Of a stretch of DNA of 64,000 nucleotides, positions 41,085 to 49,909 are shown piece by piece. Below the pieces are notes generated by a model. That model was not told the origin of the DNA. It searched no databases and saw only the letters and a program-made list of their open reading frames with translations. A program made the translations under genes and the position numbers. The stretch lies in the NCBI RefSeq assembly GCF_040932035.1, contig NZ_JBFRBB010000003.1, positions 434,001-498,000 of the forward strand. Direction: 5' to 3'. Each line of letters starts with the position of its first letter. Within the stretch, counting starts at the first letter, position 1. This DNA comes from Hoeflea_A sp040932035 (GTDB lineage Bacteria > Pseudomonadota > Alphaproteobacteria > Rhizobiales > Rhizobiaceae).

Positions 41085-42629
41085 TCAGGACAGCGCACCC
41101 GACAGATCCGCATTGACGATGGAGGTATCGCGAAGGACCAGGGCTGCTGCCGCCATCGCACCGCGTGCCGCCGTCTCGGTGACGATGCATCCGGCCTGGC
41201 GGAATGCTGCACGCTGCGCCTCGAAGCCCTGAGGATCGCTTTCGGTGCCCAGGACATAGACGATCACGGCGGCACCGGATTTCACGACTTCAGCCGCAAC
41301 CGGTGCGAGAACACTGGCCGGATCATCATGTGCGCCGTCACCGATGACCACGTCCAGCAGCACGGCCGCCACCGTCGGGTCTTCCGCCTGGCGCTTCAAG
41401 AACCCCATGCGAGCTTCCGTGTCGATCATCGGATGCGGTCGCCCATCGGTGTATTCTTCTTCGCCAAGGTCAAGGCAGGTATGCCCTTGCGCGGGAGCAC
41501 CTTCGATGTTCCAGCTCTTGTCCAGCGGAATATTGGAATAGATCGGACCAACGTAGTCCGTTGCGATGGTCATTGCCTCGTAACATAAGGTTCCACCGCT
41601 GTAGAGACCTGACAGGCGGGTGCGTTCTGTGTCCAGGCCGGCGATGGTCCTGTCCAGGTCGTCAACCAGATTGCCAACGACACTCGGCCTTTCCTTGCCG
41701 AGCACGGTGAGGGTATTCGATGCGCCCTGTTCCAGCGTATTGCAGACACTGACGTGTTCGGGTGACGGCACGTGGTCCCGCAGGCCAATCAGGGCCGCAA
41801 CCATGGGCTTGTTGGGCAAATTCAGCAGCTTTTCGGCGACCTCGGGCGAGGGCGGTTTCGATACGAGAAGGATTGCCTCGGTTCCTTCGTCGGCATCCAG
41901 GGCGCGTATGGCGGATTCCGCCATCAGCCCGCCGACCTCGGGCGAAAGGTCGCGTCCGCCGACACCGATAACATGCGAGACGCCGACGCCCCACCGGTCG
42001 AGCAGGCTCATGACCTCCTGGGCTCCGGTGCCGGCTGCGGCGACAACACCTACCGGGCCCTTCTTGACCCTGTTGGCAAATGCCAGGCCGGTGCCCGCCA
42101 GCATTGCCGTACCGGCACCGGGACCCATGACAAGCCGGCCGAGTTCCTGCGCGCGCTGTTTGAGGGAGATTTCATCCTCAAGCGGTACGTTGTCGCTGAA
42201 CAGCAAAACGTCGAGGCCGGCTGTCAGCGCCTTGTGGGTCTCGAGTGCGGCGTAAGAGCCGGGTACCGAGATAATCGCCAGGTTGGAGGCGGGCTGGTCC
42301 TTGAGCGCTGATACAAGGTCGGGCGCGGCCTCTTTTTCGTCGGCGTCATCGCCCGCCGTCGTTTCGAACAGAGCCTCCGTTGCGGTCGCAATTGCAGCCT
42401 TGGCTGCGTCGTCGTCGTTCGCGCGCACCGCAAAGACAAGATCGTTGGCCCCGGCCCCGGCCAGCCCGTCTGTAAAACCTTCCTGTTCCAGGGTTGCAAG
42501 GTTCGCCGGGGTGGCCATGAGCGCCCAGCCCCAGTCGACACCGTCGGCTCCTAGGATCGCGCGCGTCGCCTCCAGCAGGCGAACGCTGTCTTTGTAAGAA
42601 TTCGGGTGAACAGCTACTACTCGGGTCAT
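41085..42629 (-). CDS. allF: FdrA/AllF-family acyl-CoA synthetase-like protein
   Basis: 514 residues, resembling the two-domain succinyl-CoA-synthetase-like FdrA. Visible: a Rossmann start (NLAIISVPGSYAALE), VGVVAAAGTGAQEVMSLLDRWGVGVSHVIGVGGRDLS, GLYSGGTLCYEAM and a late domain with AAVLLDVVIGDGAHDDPA. In E. coli FdrA (AllF) with AllG and AllH forms oxamate carbamoyltransferase, yielding carbamoyl phosphate from oxalurate. It starts directly after the carbamate kinase stop (TGAATG), so product hand-off to the kinase is likely. AllG and AllH are 14 kb away, an unusual split. Confidence 0.88.
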   Translation of the reverse strand: MTRVVAVHPNSYKDSVRLLEATRAILGADGVDWGWALMATPANLATLEQEGFTDGLAGAGANDLVFAVRANDDDAAKAAIATATEALFETTAGDDADEKEAAPDLVSALKDQPASNLAIISVPGSYAALETHKALTAGLDVLLFSDNVPLEDEISLKQRAQELGRLVMGPGAGTAMLAGTGLAFANRVKKGPVGVVAAAGTGAQEVMSLLDRWGVGVSHVIGVGGRDLSPEVGGLMAESAIRALDADEGTEAILLVSKPPSPEVAEKLLNLPNKPMVAALIGLRDHVPSPEHVSVCNTLEQGASNTLTVLGKERPSVVGNLVDDLDRTIAGLDTERTRLSGLYSGGTLCYEAMTIATDYVGPIYSNIPLDKSWNIEGAPAQGHTCLDLGEEEYTDGRPHPMIDTEARMGFLKRQAEDPTVAAVLLDVVIGDGAHDDPASVLAPVAAEVVKSGAAVIVYVLGTESDPQGFEAQRAAFRQAGCIVTETAARGAMAAAALVLRDTSIVNADLSGALS

Positions 42630-43640
42630 TCAGACAGTTTCCTTCAAGGGCGCGCGGGATACAGCGGGATTGGGAATGATGCGGGTGCCACGGCCACCCT
42701 CGATAATGCCGCCGGACGTCTCATCAAGCGTGCCATAGACAAGCTCAGGCGTGGTGATCGCTGCCATTCGGCTGCGCCCGTTAGCGGATTTTTCACCGAC
42801 GAATTTGATTGCGGCGGCCATTTTCGGCCCCATGCTTCCCGGCGGAAACTGGCCGTCGGCCAGATGTTTTTGCGCTTCGGCAACGGTCAGGTCTTCAACC
42901 GGCCGCTCGGTTTCCTTGCCGAAGTCGAGCCGGACTGTTGACACACCAGTCACCATGACCAGGGCATCGGCGTTTGCCGCATCGGCGATCCGTTCCGCTG
43001 CAAAGTCCTTGTCGATGACGGCGTCGACACCCTTGTGGACATCGTCCTCAAGCATGACGGGAATGCCGCCGCCGCCGGCAGCGACGACAATGTGACCTGA
43101 TGAAATCAGTTTGGCGATTGCCTCGGCTTCGAGTGTTGCCTTTGGTTCCGGTGATGCGACAACACGCCGAAAGCCACGCCCTGAATCAGGAACCATGGTC
43201 CAGCCACGGGTTTTGGTGAACTTGTCCTTCTCGGCTTCGCTGAAGAACGGGCCGATAGGTTTTGTCGGATTGGAAAACGCCGGATCATCGGGATCGACAA
43301 CCACATGTGTGACAACCGAAACCACCCCCGAGACTTCCGAGCCGCACACCTCATGGATGGCGAGGGTGATCAGACTGCCAAGAGCACCCTGGGTCATGGC
43401 TCCGAGGGCGTACAGGGGCTGTGCCGGCACCAGTTTCGCACCTTCTTCGTGCTGAATGGCAAGATTGCCCACCTGCGGGCCGTTGCCATGCACTATGATG
43501 ATCTGCCAATCCTGGCGGATCAATGAGCGCACAGACCGCGCCATCGCGATTGCATTCTCGTACTGTTCATCCTGGGTGCCCTGTTGGCCTTCTCGGATTA
43601 GCGCATTTCCACCGAGTGCGACGACTGCGATTTTAGTCAC
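42630..43640 (-). CDS. allK: Carbamate kinase
   Basis: 336 residues from a GTG at 43640 with GGAGGAG in front. Amino-acid-kinase fold: VVALGGNALIREGQ, IIVHGNGPQVGNL, VTHVVVDPDDPAF, VVAAGGGGIPV, GVDAVIDKDFAAERIA and GSMGPKMAAAIKF. It transfers phosphate from carbamoyl phosphate to ADP, leaving NH3 and CO2, so yields ATP. Directly coupled to fdrA as in the E. coli allantoin-linked gene group. No arginine deiminase genes are nearby, which supports an oxamate/oxalurate-type role. Confidence 0.93.
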   Translation of the reverse strand: MTKIAVVALGGNALIREGQQGTQDEQYENAIAMARSVRSLIRQDWQIIIVHGNGPQVGNLAIQHEEGAKLVPAQPLYALGAMTQGALGSLITLAIHEVCGSEVSGVVSVVTHVVVDPDDPAFSNPTKPIGPFFSEAEKDKFTKTRGWTMVPDSGRGFRRVVASPEPKATLEAEAIAKLISSGHIVVAAGGGGIPVMLEDDVHKGVDAVIDKDFAAERIADAANADALVMVTGVSTVRLDFGKETERPVEDLTVAEAQKHLADGQFPPGSMGPKMAAAIKFVGEKSANGRSRMAAITTPELVYGTLDETSGGIIEGGRGTRIIPNPAVSRAPLKETV

Positions 43641-43735
43641 GGCTCCTCCTACTCCTCCTGATACTGCTTGTTCCGGCGCAAAAAACGCTGGCATGTCCGG
43701 CGGACAATTAGTAAAGTAAATAGAACTTCATTATA

Positions 43736-43757
43736 GTTAACATCATATCGTATACGA
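43736..43757. promoter_or_regulatory. Putative operator between carbamate kinase and 43822 genes
   Basis: Contains ATAGTTAA (43733-43740) followed by ATCATA and the perfect 10-bp palindrome TCGTATACGA at 43748-43757, in the 181-base divergent region. The same words, in part, occur upstream of allG, the AIR-synthase-like gene and nitrile hydratase. GntR- or XRE-type sites can look like this; the regulator is not known. Confidence 0.5.
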
Positions 43758-43821
43758 CACAAGGCCCATATCGAAATTGGCGGCGGCATGCGCTAAATGT
43801 TGTTGCAGAAAGGGGCAAGGC

Positions 43822-44478
43822 ATGGATGGAAAGACGAGTTTGGGAAATGCGCGGATGTACTGGGATGAGTGCGAGAGGCAACTGTTCGCCATGGTTGGTA
43901 TGGATGCGGACCGGTACGAAAAAATCATCCTGGCGGTTCGCGCTTTGGCAGATGAAATGCGTGATATTTCGTCGATCGAGCAATTGACGGCATCGTGGCC
44001 GCAAGCAGGCGAAATGCTGAGCAAGGCTGCGGCAGCGCGAGGGTTTTCCGCGTCGATGCTGCCGCAGGACAAAGTTGCCGGAGCCGCCTTCGCGTTGCGT
44101 CAGCGCGAAATTAATCAACAATTACAATATCAAGCGCGGCGAAATCTCATCAATTCTGCACGTCAGTCCGGTGATGATTGGGTGATGCTCGACGAATCCG
44201 GCAATATCGAATCCGGGAATTTTGACGCCTATCGGAGTACCGAGATGCATGTTGCATCGGGGTATGCGGTGATGTCGATGGTTCAGGTCGACCCCGGTTC
44301 AGGTGCGCCCGAATACGTGGTGGCGGTCGTCAGACTTGACCCGGAAACAGGGGAGTTGCTGGACGCGGAACCCGGAATCCAGGACTGGATGTCCCATGCC
44401 CAACAGGCCGAATTCAGCGAAAACCGGGATATGGTTCGACAGAAGATCGGTTCCATATCGCCTCAGAAAACGCAGTGA
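43822..44478 (+). CDS. Hypothetical protein, unknown family
   Basis: 218 residues from ATG 43822. No family recognised. N-terminal half is helical (MYWDECERQLFAMVGMDADRYEKIILAVRALADEM), the middle is Gln/Arg-rich with coiled-coil character (RQREINQQLQYQARRNLINSA) and the C-terminal half looks like a beta-sheet domain (DDWVMLDESGNIESG, YVVAVVRLDPETGELLDAEPGI). One Cys, no signal peptide. Divergent from carbamate kinase across the shared operator and 161 bases upstream of the acetyltransferase gene, so likely part of the same system. Confidence 0.7.
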   Translation: MDGKTSLGNARMYWDECERQLFAMVGMDADRYEKIILAVRALADEMRDISSIEQLTASWPQAGEMLSKAAAARGFSASMLPQDKVAGAAFALRQREINQQLQYQARRNLINSARQSGDDWVMLDESGNIESGNFDAYRSTEMHVASGYAVMSMVQVDPGSGAPEYVVAVVRLDPETGELLDAEPGIQDWMSHAQQAEFSENRDMVRQKIGSISPQKTQ

Positions 44479-44639
44479 AGCGACGGCAAATCCGTTTCCT
44501 TTGGTAGACGCGTAACGTAAATTCTGATATATGCAGGTGACGGGCGATGGCCCGCCATCTTGATTACACCCGGGCCGCTTGAGCGAAATTGCACTCGTAC
44601 CGGCTGCCCGTCGGGGCGTGCTGCAAAGGAAGTCCAGCG

Positions 44640-45185
44640 ATGACAGAGTCGGCAATCTCGGTATGGCACGCCAAGGCAAAAACAGATCTGGCCGCCCATT
44701 ATGCGATCAGGCATCACGTATTCGTCAATGAACAGGGTGTTTTGGTGTTCACCGATGTGGACCGGTGGGACGATCAGCCGGGGGTCGTGCACGTGCTGGC
44801 GGCCCGTGGCCGTCATTGCGCGGGATCCGTCAGGCTTTATCCCCTTGACGACGAAGGGCGGTGGAAGGGTGACCGGCTTGCAGTACTCAAGAACCATAGA
44901 GCGACGGTGATCGGTGCGCAGCTTGTGCGCTTTGCCACTGCCACTGCTGCAGCGGCAGGCGGGAAAGTGATGGAGGCGAGCATACAGATTGCCAACGTCA
45001 AGTTCTTCCGCCGGCTCGGCTGGACCTGCGATGGCGCTGAACGGACCTATTTCGGCCTTCTGCATCAGCCGATGTTATTCGACCTGGCACAGGCTCCGCC
45101 GCTGAACTGGCCGGGGCGCCCCGATGCGCTGATATATGAAGACGTGACCGAACACGACGAAGAGTTACTCTATCCCGCCGCATGA
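44640..45185 (+). CDS. MSMEG_0567/Sll0786-family GNAT N-acetyltransferase
   Basis: 181 residues from ATG 44640 (AAGGAAG ribosome site). GNAT start YAIRHHVFVNEQGVL, strand CAGSVRLYP, then RLAVLKNHRATVIGAQLVRFA (acetyl-CoA pyrophosphate loop region) and the C-terminal NVKFFRRLGWTC. VNEQG and NVKFFRRLGW are marks of the Nit1C-cluster acetyltransferase family (MSMEG_0567/Sll0786). Acceptor unknown. Convergent with the AIR-synthase-like gene, its usual cluster partner. Confidence 0.82.
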   Translation: MTESAISVWHAKAKTDLAAHYAIRHHVFVNEQGVLVFTDVDRWDDQPGVVHVLAARGRHCAGSVRLYPLDDEGRWKGDRLAVLKNHRATVIGAQLVRFATATAAAAGGKVMEASIQIANVKFFRRLGWTCDGAERTYFGLLHQPMLFDLAQAPPLNWPGRPDALIYEDVTEHDEELLYPAA

Positions 45186-45215
45186 TCATCTATCTGCCGG
45201 TGTTCTGACGCTGTC

Positions 45216-46187
45216 TCAGTTCCACAGGCCTGTGACACTTTCCGATGAAAGGTCAATGAGGGTCCGGCGATGGTCGCCATCTTCAAGAACCAACGCTCCT
45301 CCGCCGGTCACTTCACCGACCTGCGCGCAGATGAGCCCCTTTGATTCAAATATCCCGGCACAGTCCGCCACCCGGTCAGGGTCCGCTGTCAGCCAGAATG
45401 CGTAGGTCGGAAACGACACCAGCCATCTTAGCGGATCAGTGTCCGCGGGCATCGGATGCCTGCGCAGGTCGACATTGGCCCCGCAGCGTGTGAATTCCAG
45501 CAGCATCGCCAGCGAGCCCAGAGACCCGGCCATCGACACATCCTTGGCGGCGACCGCGGCGCCCTCTGCAGCCACCTGCGCAAGCAGCCTCACATCGCGC
45601 GCCAGGTTCGGGCCCTGGCGCTCAATTGAAGTAAAGAATGGAAAATCGGGACGCATTTCGCCGTCAAGCGAACACGCGAACAACAGCGCCTGCCCCGGGC
45701 GCACATTGGCCATTGACAGCACCTGTTCGGCATGGCCGATGGCGAAGGCAGAGAGCGAACTTTCCCCTTCACGTTCCGTCAGGTGACCACCGAGGATTGG
45801 TACATCATACATTTCCGCAGCGTCGCTCAGGCCGCGCATCAGTTCGCTTGTCACCCTTGTCGGACCGACGACGGTGTTGACGATACCGCGCGGTATGCCG
45901 CCCATCGCAGCAACATCGTTGACATTGGCCAACACCCCTGCGATGCCCGCACCGTATGGATCGCCTTCGATGAAGGGGGGAGAGATGGCCTCGCCGCAGG
46001 CAACGACCTGATGGCTGGCGATATCGACAATCGCGCCGTCGTCGCCCGGTCCGTGAACGGGATCGACCGGGTCCACAAACCGGCTGGCACCGTTGATAGC
46101 CTGCTTTCCGGAGACGCCAGTATGGTTTCTAACCGCGCTTACGACGGCATCGAGAAAGGCGTTGGATTTTTCTGTTGTGTTTGACAT
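45216..46187 (-). CDS. sll0787-family AIR-synthase-like protein
   Basis: 323 residues. PurM/AIR-synthase fold: GPGDDGAIVDI near residue 46 (metal/ATP Asp pair), NVNDVAAMGGIPRGIVNTVVG, GGHLTEREGESSLSAFAIG, and AKDVSMAGSLGSLAMLLEF. It is the stand-alone AIR-synthase-like family linked to Nit1C clusters (sll0787), not purine PurM: no other pur gene is near. ATP-dependent dehydration or cyclisation of an amide is the family chemistry. Promoter carries the TATAGTGTA/AATTAACTA words. Confidence 0.83.
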   Translation of the reverse strand: MSNTTEKSNAFLDAVVSAVRNHTGVSGKQAINGASRFVDPVDPVHGPGDDGAIVDIASHQVVACGEAISPPFIEGDPYGAGIAGVLANVNDVAAMGGIPRGIVNTVVGPTRVTSELMRGLSDAAEMYDVPILGGHLTEREGESSLSAFAIGHAEQVLSMANVRPGQALLFACSLDGEMRPDFPFFTSIERQGPNLARDVRLLAQVAAEGAAVAAKDVSMAGSLGSLAMLLEFTRCGANVDLRRHPMPADTDPLRWLVSFPTYAFWLTADPDRVADCAGIFESKGLICAQVGEVTGGGALVLEDGDHRRTLIDLSSESVTGLWN

Positions 46188-46202
46188 GATCCGTATCGTA
46201 CA

Positions 46203-46230
46203 ATTAACTACGTATTTCGTATAGTGTACT
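46203..46230. promoter_or_regulatory. Putative operator before the AIR-synthase-like gene
   Basis: AATTAACTACGTATTTCG followed by TATAGTGTAC, 15-45 bases upstream of the start at 46187; a further GTATCGTAC sits at 46193-46201. AATTAACTA and TATAGTGTA are both found, in swapped order, before allG at 27697-27720. Close enough to the start to act as operator; XRE-cupin gene begins 184 bases away on the other strand. Confidence 0.55.
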
Positions 46231-46413
46231 TTATGACGCGTGTCGACCCATGCTAAAAAAAGTGTACGCGGGCAAAATGGCTTCGGCGCCGATCATCGAA
46301 AGGTCAGGACAAATGCGACTTGACGTAAATAATCTCACACAGCTATTGCGCCTGTCGCATACGATGCCGATCGAGTATGAAGGTGCCTGAAAGCGAATGG
46401 CAACAGATTAACG

Positions 46414-47055
46414 ATGGAGATCCTTTTGGCGGCGAAAGCGACCAGAAAAAAAAGTACTGAATTGGCAAGACCCAATTCAGCTTCCGAGCAAGTCGAGGAA
46501 ATCGTCAGCAGGGTGGGCGAGAAACTCATGCGACTGCGCAGCGAGCAGAAGCTGTCGCTCCAGCAGCTTGCCGCAAAGAGTGATGTTTCAGGCCCGGCCA
46601 TTCACAAAATCGAGCGAAGCGGCATGGTGCCGACCATCACCACATTGCTGAAATTGAGCAATGCCCTTGGCGTTCCGGTGAATTATTTCACTGAAGAGGA
46701 CGAGGCCCTGCCGGAACCGGTTCATTTTACCAAGGGCAGTGAACGCGGCACCGTTTTCACCCCCCATAAGGGACTCGATCTCGAAGGCATCACAGGTCCC
46801 TATCGGCAGTTCCGCTCTGCGGCAGCCGTCGCACATATGAAACCGGGTGCGAACAGCGGTCGAAAACGCCTGAAACACCCAGGTGAAGAGCTCGTGCATG
46901 TCACATCCGGTGAAGTCTATTTTCAACTGGGCGGAAAAGAATATTCGCTGAAAGCCGGAGATTCGCTGCATTTCAGCGGTGAAATTCCGCACCAATGGGC
47001 AAATACGACAGACAAACCGGCCGAACTGATCTGGGTTGTCCTGCGCGACGAGTGA
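46414..47055 (+). CDS. XRE-family regulator with C-terminal cupin domain
   Basis: 213 residues. HTH at about residues 38-92 (LRSEQKLSLQQLAAKSDVSGPAIHKIERSGMVPTITTLLKLSNALGVP), cupin at about 130-205 (HPGEELVHVTSGEVYFQLGGKEYSLKAGDSLHFSGEIPHQW). This is the SutR/PuuR-like sensor-repressor layout, often controlling sulfur, amine or nitrogen-compound catabolism. A basic tail precedes the HTH. Divergent from the AIR-synthase-like gene across a region with repeated operator words, so it is the prime candidate regulator of the locus. Effector unknown. Confidence 0.88.
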   Translation: MEILLAAKATRKKSTELARPNSASEQVEEIVSRVGEKLMRLRSEQKLSLQQLAAKSDVSGPAIHKIERSGMVPTITTLLKLSNALGVPVNYFTEEDEALPEPVHFTKGSERGTVFTPHKGLDLEGITGPYRQFRSAAAVAHMKPGANSGRKRLKHPGEELVHVTSGEVYFQLGGKEYSLKAGDSLHFSGEIPHQWANTTDKPAELIWVVLRDE

Positions 47056-47092
47056 AGCATCACAAGATCCACGGGCGTTCGAATTCAGGCGC

Positions 47093-48481
47093 TTACAAAA
47101 AGGTTGAGGCGAGTGCCGGGGATTCTGTCATCGCATGTTCAATGTATTCCAGCGCGCTCTTGATCTCCTGGCGTTTGGTCGGGCCTCCAAGACATATGCG
47201 GACAGCCTCCGGAGCAGTTCCGCCTGCCACGAATGCATCGCTGGCAACGACACCAATTCCTGTCGATCGCAGATGTTCAACAAATGCCGTGCGCGTCCAT
47301 AGTGCCGGCAGCGGTACCCATATGCTGAAACTCAGCGGGCTGCCGCGAAATGAGTTTTCCGGCAGGATTTCAGTTGCGAGTTTGTAACGCTCTGCGGTCT
47401 CGGAGCGTATGGAGCGCAGCAACATGGTCGCCGTTCCATCCTTGATCCATCTAGTCGCCAACGCCGCTGTCAAAGGAGAAGCCATTACCGTGGAGGCGCG
47501 TAGTGTCGAGGCAAATGGCCACGCGGAACGCGTATTGGGGACAATGACAAATGCAAGACGAAGCCCGGCGCCGATGCATTTTGACAGGCCGGCAATGTGC
47601 CAGGTCAGTTCCGGGGCGAGGGTGGCAAAGGGTGCCGGTTGCTGTCCTCTTGCCGGAATGAAGCCATAGGCGTCGTCTTCGATGATCGGAACATTGAACT
47701 CGCGCGCAACGGCTGCGATTTCCTTCCGCCGCTCAATCGGAATCGTCAGTGTCGTCGGGTTCTGCAGTGTTGGATTCAGGTAAATCGCCTTTGGTTTCAT
47801 GGTTGTGCAGGCATCACGAAAGGCTTGTGGGATAATACCGTCTTCGTCCATGGGCAGGCCAAGAAGCTTCAGCCCCAACTGCGCAGCAATCGACCGAATT
47901 CCCGGATATGTGATTTGCTCGCACAAGACGATCTCGCCCTGCTCGGCAAGGATGGTCAACATGCCGACCAGGGCCGCGTGCGCGCCGGGTGAAACAAAGA
48001 TACGCTCCTGAGACGGAGCCATCGCTCTGCGGCCAAGCCAGATTGACGCTGCGTCCTTGTCCTCCCGGGTTCCTCCAAATCCCTGATAGCGCAATACCGA
48101 CATGATATCTTCGGCAACGTATTCCAGACCGGCCTGCATCCTTTCGAGCAGATCCGGATCGGTCGGTTCCGGCGGCAGGTTCATTGTCAGGTCGGCAGGC
48201 CGCGCCTCGTGGGAGTGCTGCATTCTTCGCGTGCGCGACCTGTCGGTGACGAACGTGCCCTGACCGACCCTCGAATCGACCAGGCCGCGATTTTGCGCTT
48301 CGACGTAGCCCCGCGCCACCGTCGTGAAATGCACACCGAGCCTTTTGGCCAGCGTGCGCTGCGGCGGCAAGCGCTCGCCGGTCGATAGCCGCCCGGCCGC
48401 GATGTCCGCGGCGATTGCATTGGCGAGTGCCATGTAGCTGGGTGAGCCATCGCTGGAGAGTTCGGGTATCCAATCAGACAT
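47093..48481 (-). CDS. MocR/PdxR-type GntR regulator (aminotransferase-like)
   Basis: 462 residues. GntR winged HTH at the N-terminus (LANAIAADIAAGRLSTGERLPPQRTLAKRLGVH) linked to a fold-type I aminotransferase-like domain with the PLP lysine in IAGLSKCIGAGLR and the Asp of IIEDDAYGF. Such regulators sense PLP, amino acids or amine substrates. Divergent from the radical SAM gene with a 288-base region containing a 13-bp palindrome, so it likely controls the 48770-52024 genes. Confidence 0.9.
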   Translation of the reverse strand: MSDWIPELSSDGSPSYMALANAIAADIAAGRLSTGERLPPQRTLAKRLGVHFTTVARGYVEAQNRGLVDSRVGQGTFVTDRSRTRRMQHSHEARPADLTMNLPPEPTDPDLLERMQAGLEYVAEDIMSVLRYQGFGGTREDKDAASIWLGRRAMAPSQERIFVSPGAHAALVGMLTILAEQGEIVLCEQITYPGIRSIAAQLGLKLLGLPMDEDGIIPQAFRDACTTMKPKAIYLNPTLQNPTTLTIPIERRKEIAAVAREFNVPIIEDDAYGFIPARGQQPAPFATLAPELTWHIAGLSKCIGAGLRLAFVIVPNTRSAWPFASTLRASTVMASPLTAALATRWIKDGTATMLLRSIRSETAERYKLATEILPENSFRGSPLSFSIWVPLPALWTRTAFVEHLRSTGIGVVASDAFVAGGTAPEAVRICLGGPTKRQEIKSALEYIEHAMTESPALASTFL

Positions 48482-48769
48482 TGCATGTCATCCATAGAAT
48501 CTATGATTTAAATTGACTGTATATTGTAGCATTTGATAACTCAAGCCAATCATGAGAATTTTTCTCAGAAATTTACATTTTCTAACAAAAACAATGCAAT
48601 ATATCAGATTTGGGCGACGAAAAATTGATCAGATTGAATGCCGAATTTGTGATAATTGACAGTATCATTATTCGCACATAGACTACATTATTGTTTCATA
48701 TTGAAGTGCGTATGCACTCGGGTCGGTATTCGGAGGGCCGATCGAAAGTCCAGGTGGGAGGAAGCCGAG
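48482..48769. promoter_or_regulatory. Divergent MocR/radical SAM promoter region
   Basis: AT-rich 288-base region. Perfect palindrome CATAGA-A-TCTATG at 48493-48505, close to the MocR start, suits autoregulation. A longer reading of the radical SAM frame back to 48656 is rejected because the extra segment has no family match and the GTG at 48770 has GGGAGG. Confidence 0.5.
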
Positions 48770-49891
48770 GTGAGAGAACAAGCTAAAAAGTTACCGGTCG
48801 AGCAATTGATAAACGAATTGCAATCCTCCGGTGTTCGTCTGGTCGACCCTGAGTCCATGGGTGAAAGCAGGCGCGGCGGTGCCGGCCCTTCCGACCACAC
48901 GGCGATGACCATTGAAGGCACGACTGTCATGGTTCCGGTTCACACGGCCCCCGCATTCAACAGCCCGTATGTCGTGGAAAAGCCGGACAATTCTGGCAAC
49001 AGCAGTGTCAGCCGAGACGGCACGACCATCGGAAACGTCAAGTTTCAGCTGCGGCCGCGTTTTTATGAGCGGTCAACGGCAGACGGTATCCCCTATTCAA
49101 AGATTGCAACGCTGCATAGCCGCGATGTGCTGGCAACAACGATCCTGCAAACCTGCATTCGCTATCAGAGCCGGACTAAAACCTGCCAGTTCTGCGCCAT
49201 CGGCCAGTCGCTTGCCGCGGGACGCACCATCGAGCGAAAAACCCCGGAGCAGTTGGGAGAAGTCGCCAAGGCGGCGGTCGAGCTTGATGGCGTTACGCAT
49301 ATGGTGATGACGACCGGAACGCCGCCGGGCAGGGACCGGGGCGCAAAGATCCTTTGCGAAAGTGCGATTGGCGTCAAATCGGCCGTCGATCTGCCTATTC
49401 AGGGACAATGCGAACCGCCGGATGACGATGCCTGGTTTCAACGCATGAGAGATGCCGGTATCGATGCGCTTGGCATGCACCTTGAAGCCGTCAGCGAAGA
49501 TGTTCGGGCCCGCGTCATGCCGGGCAAGGCACAGGTTTCGGTGGAACGTTATTTCGAAGCCTTCGGTGCGGCTGTCGACGTCTTCGGGCGAGGTCAGGTT
49601 TCAACCTATGTTCTCGCCGGTCTCGGCGACACGCAAAAACAGATTCTCACGGTCTGCAGGCGTCTTGTCGATATCGGTGTCTATCCGTTCGTCGTGCCGT
49701 TCATTCCAATCTCGGGCACTCCGCTGGAAAGTCATCCCTCGCCGAATTCCGAATTCATGCACGGTATCCTGGCCCCGTTGGCCCAGATGCTGCGCGATGC
49801 CGGAATCCGGGCAAGCGATGTCAAGGCGGGTTGTGCCAAATGCGGCGCGTGTTCGGCACTTTCGACCTATGAATTGAATGACAGGGGCTGA
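48770..49891 (+). CDS. MSMEG_0568-family radical SAM protein
   Basis: 373 residues from GTG 48770. The 4Fe-4S/SAM cysteines lie in LQTCIRYQSRTKTCQFCAIG (C-x8-C-x2-C spacing, with the C-x2-C pair), followed by GVTHMVMTTGTPPGRDRG and a TIM-barrel-type DAGIDALGMHLEAV. A C-terminal GCAKCGACSAL cluster may bind an extra Fe-S. This is the radical SAM family found in Nit1C clusters; reaction unknown. First gene of a plus-strand set with the hotdog protein (18 bases) and a PLP enzyme. Confidence 0.85.
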   Translation: MREQAKKLPVEQLINELQSSGVRLVDPESMGESRRGGAGPSDHTAMTIEGTTVMVPVHTAPAFNSPYVVEKPDNSGNSSVSRDGTTIGNVKFQLRPRFYERSTADGIPYSKIATLHSRDVLATTILQTCIRYQSRTKTCQFCAIGQSLAAGRTIERKTPEQLGEVAKAAVELDGVTHMVMTTGTPPGRDRGAKILCESAIGVKSAVDLPIQGQCEPPDDDAWFQRMRDAGIDALGMHLEAVSEDVRARVMPGKAQVSVERYFEAFGAAVDVFGRGQVSTYVLAGLGDTQKQILTVCRRLVDIGVYPFVVPFIPISGTPLESHPSPNSEFMHGILAPLAQMLRDAGIRASDVKAGCAKCGACSALSTYELNDRG

Positions 49892-49909
49892 CTGGCAGGG
49901 GTATGAGAG

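Noticed and set aside
48656..48769. Upstream extension of the radical SAM gene
   Set aside because: The extension has no family similarity, and the GTG at 48770 has a strong GGGAGG ribosome site.
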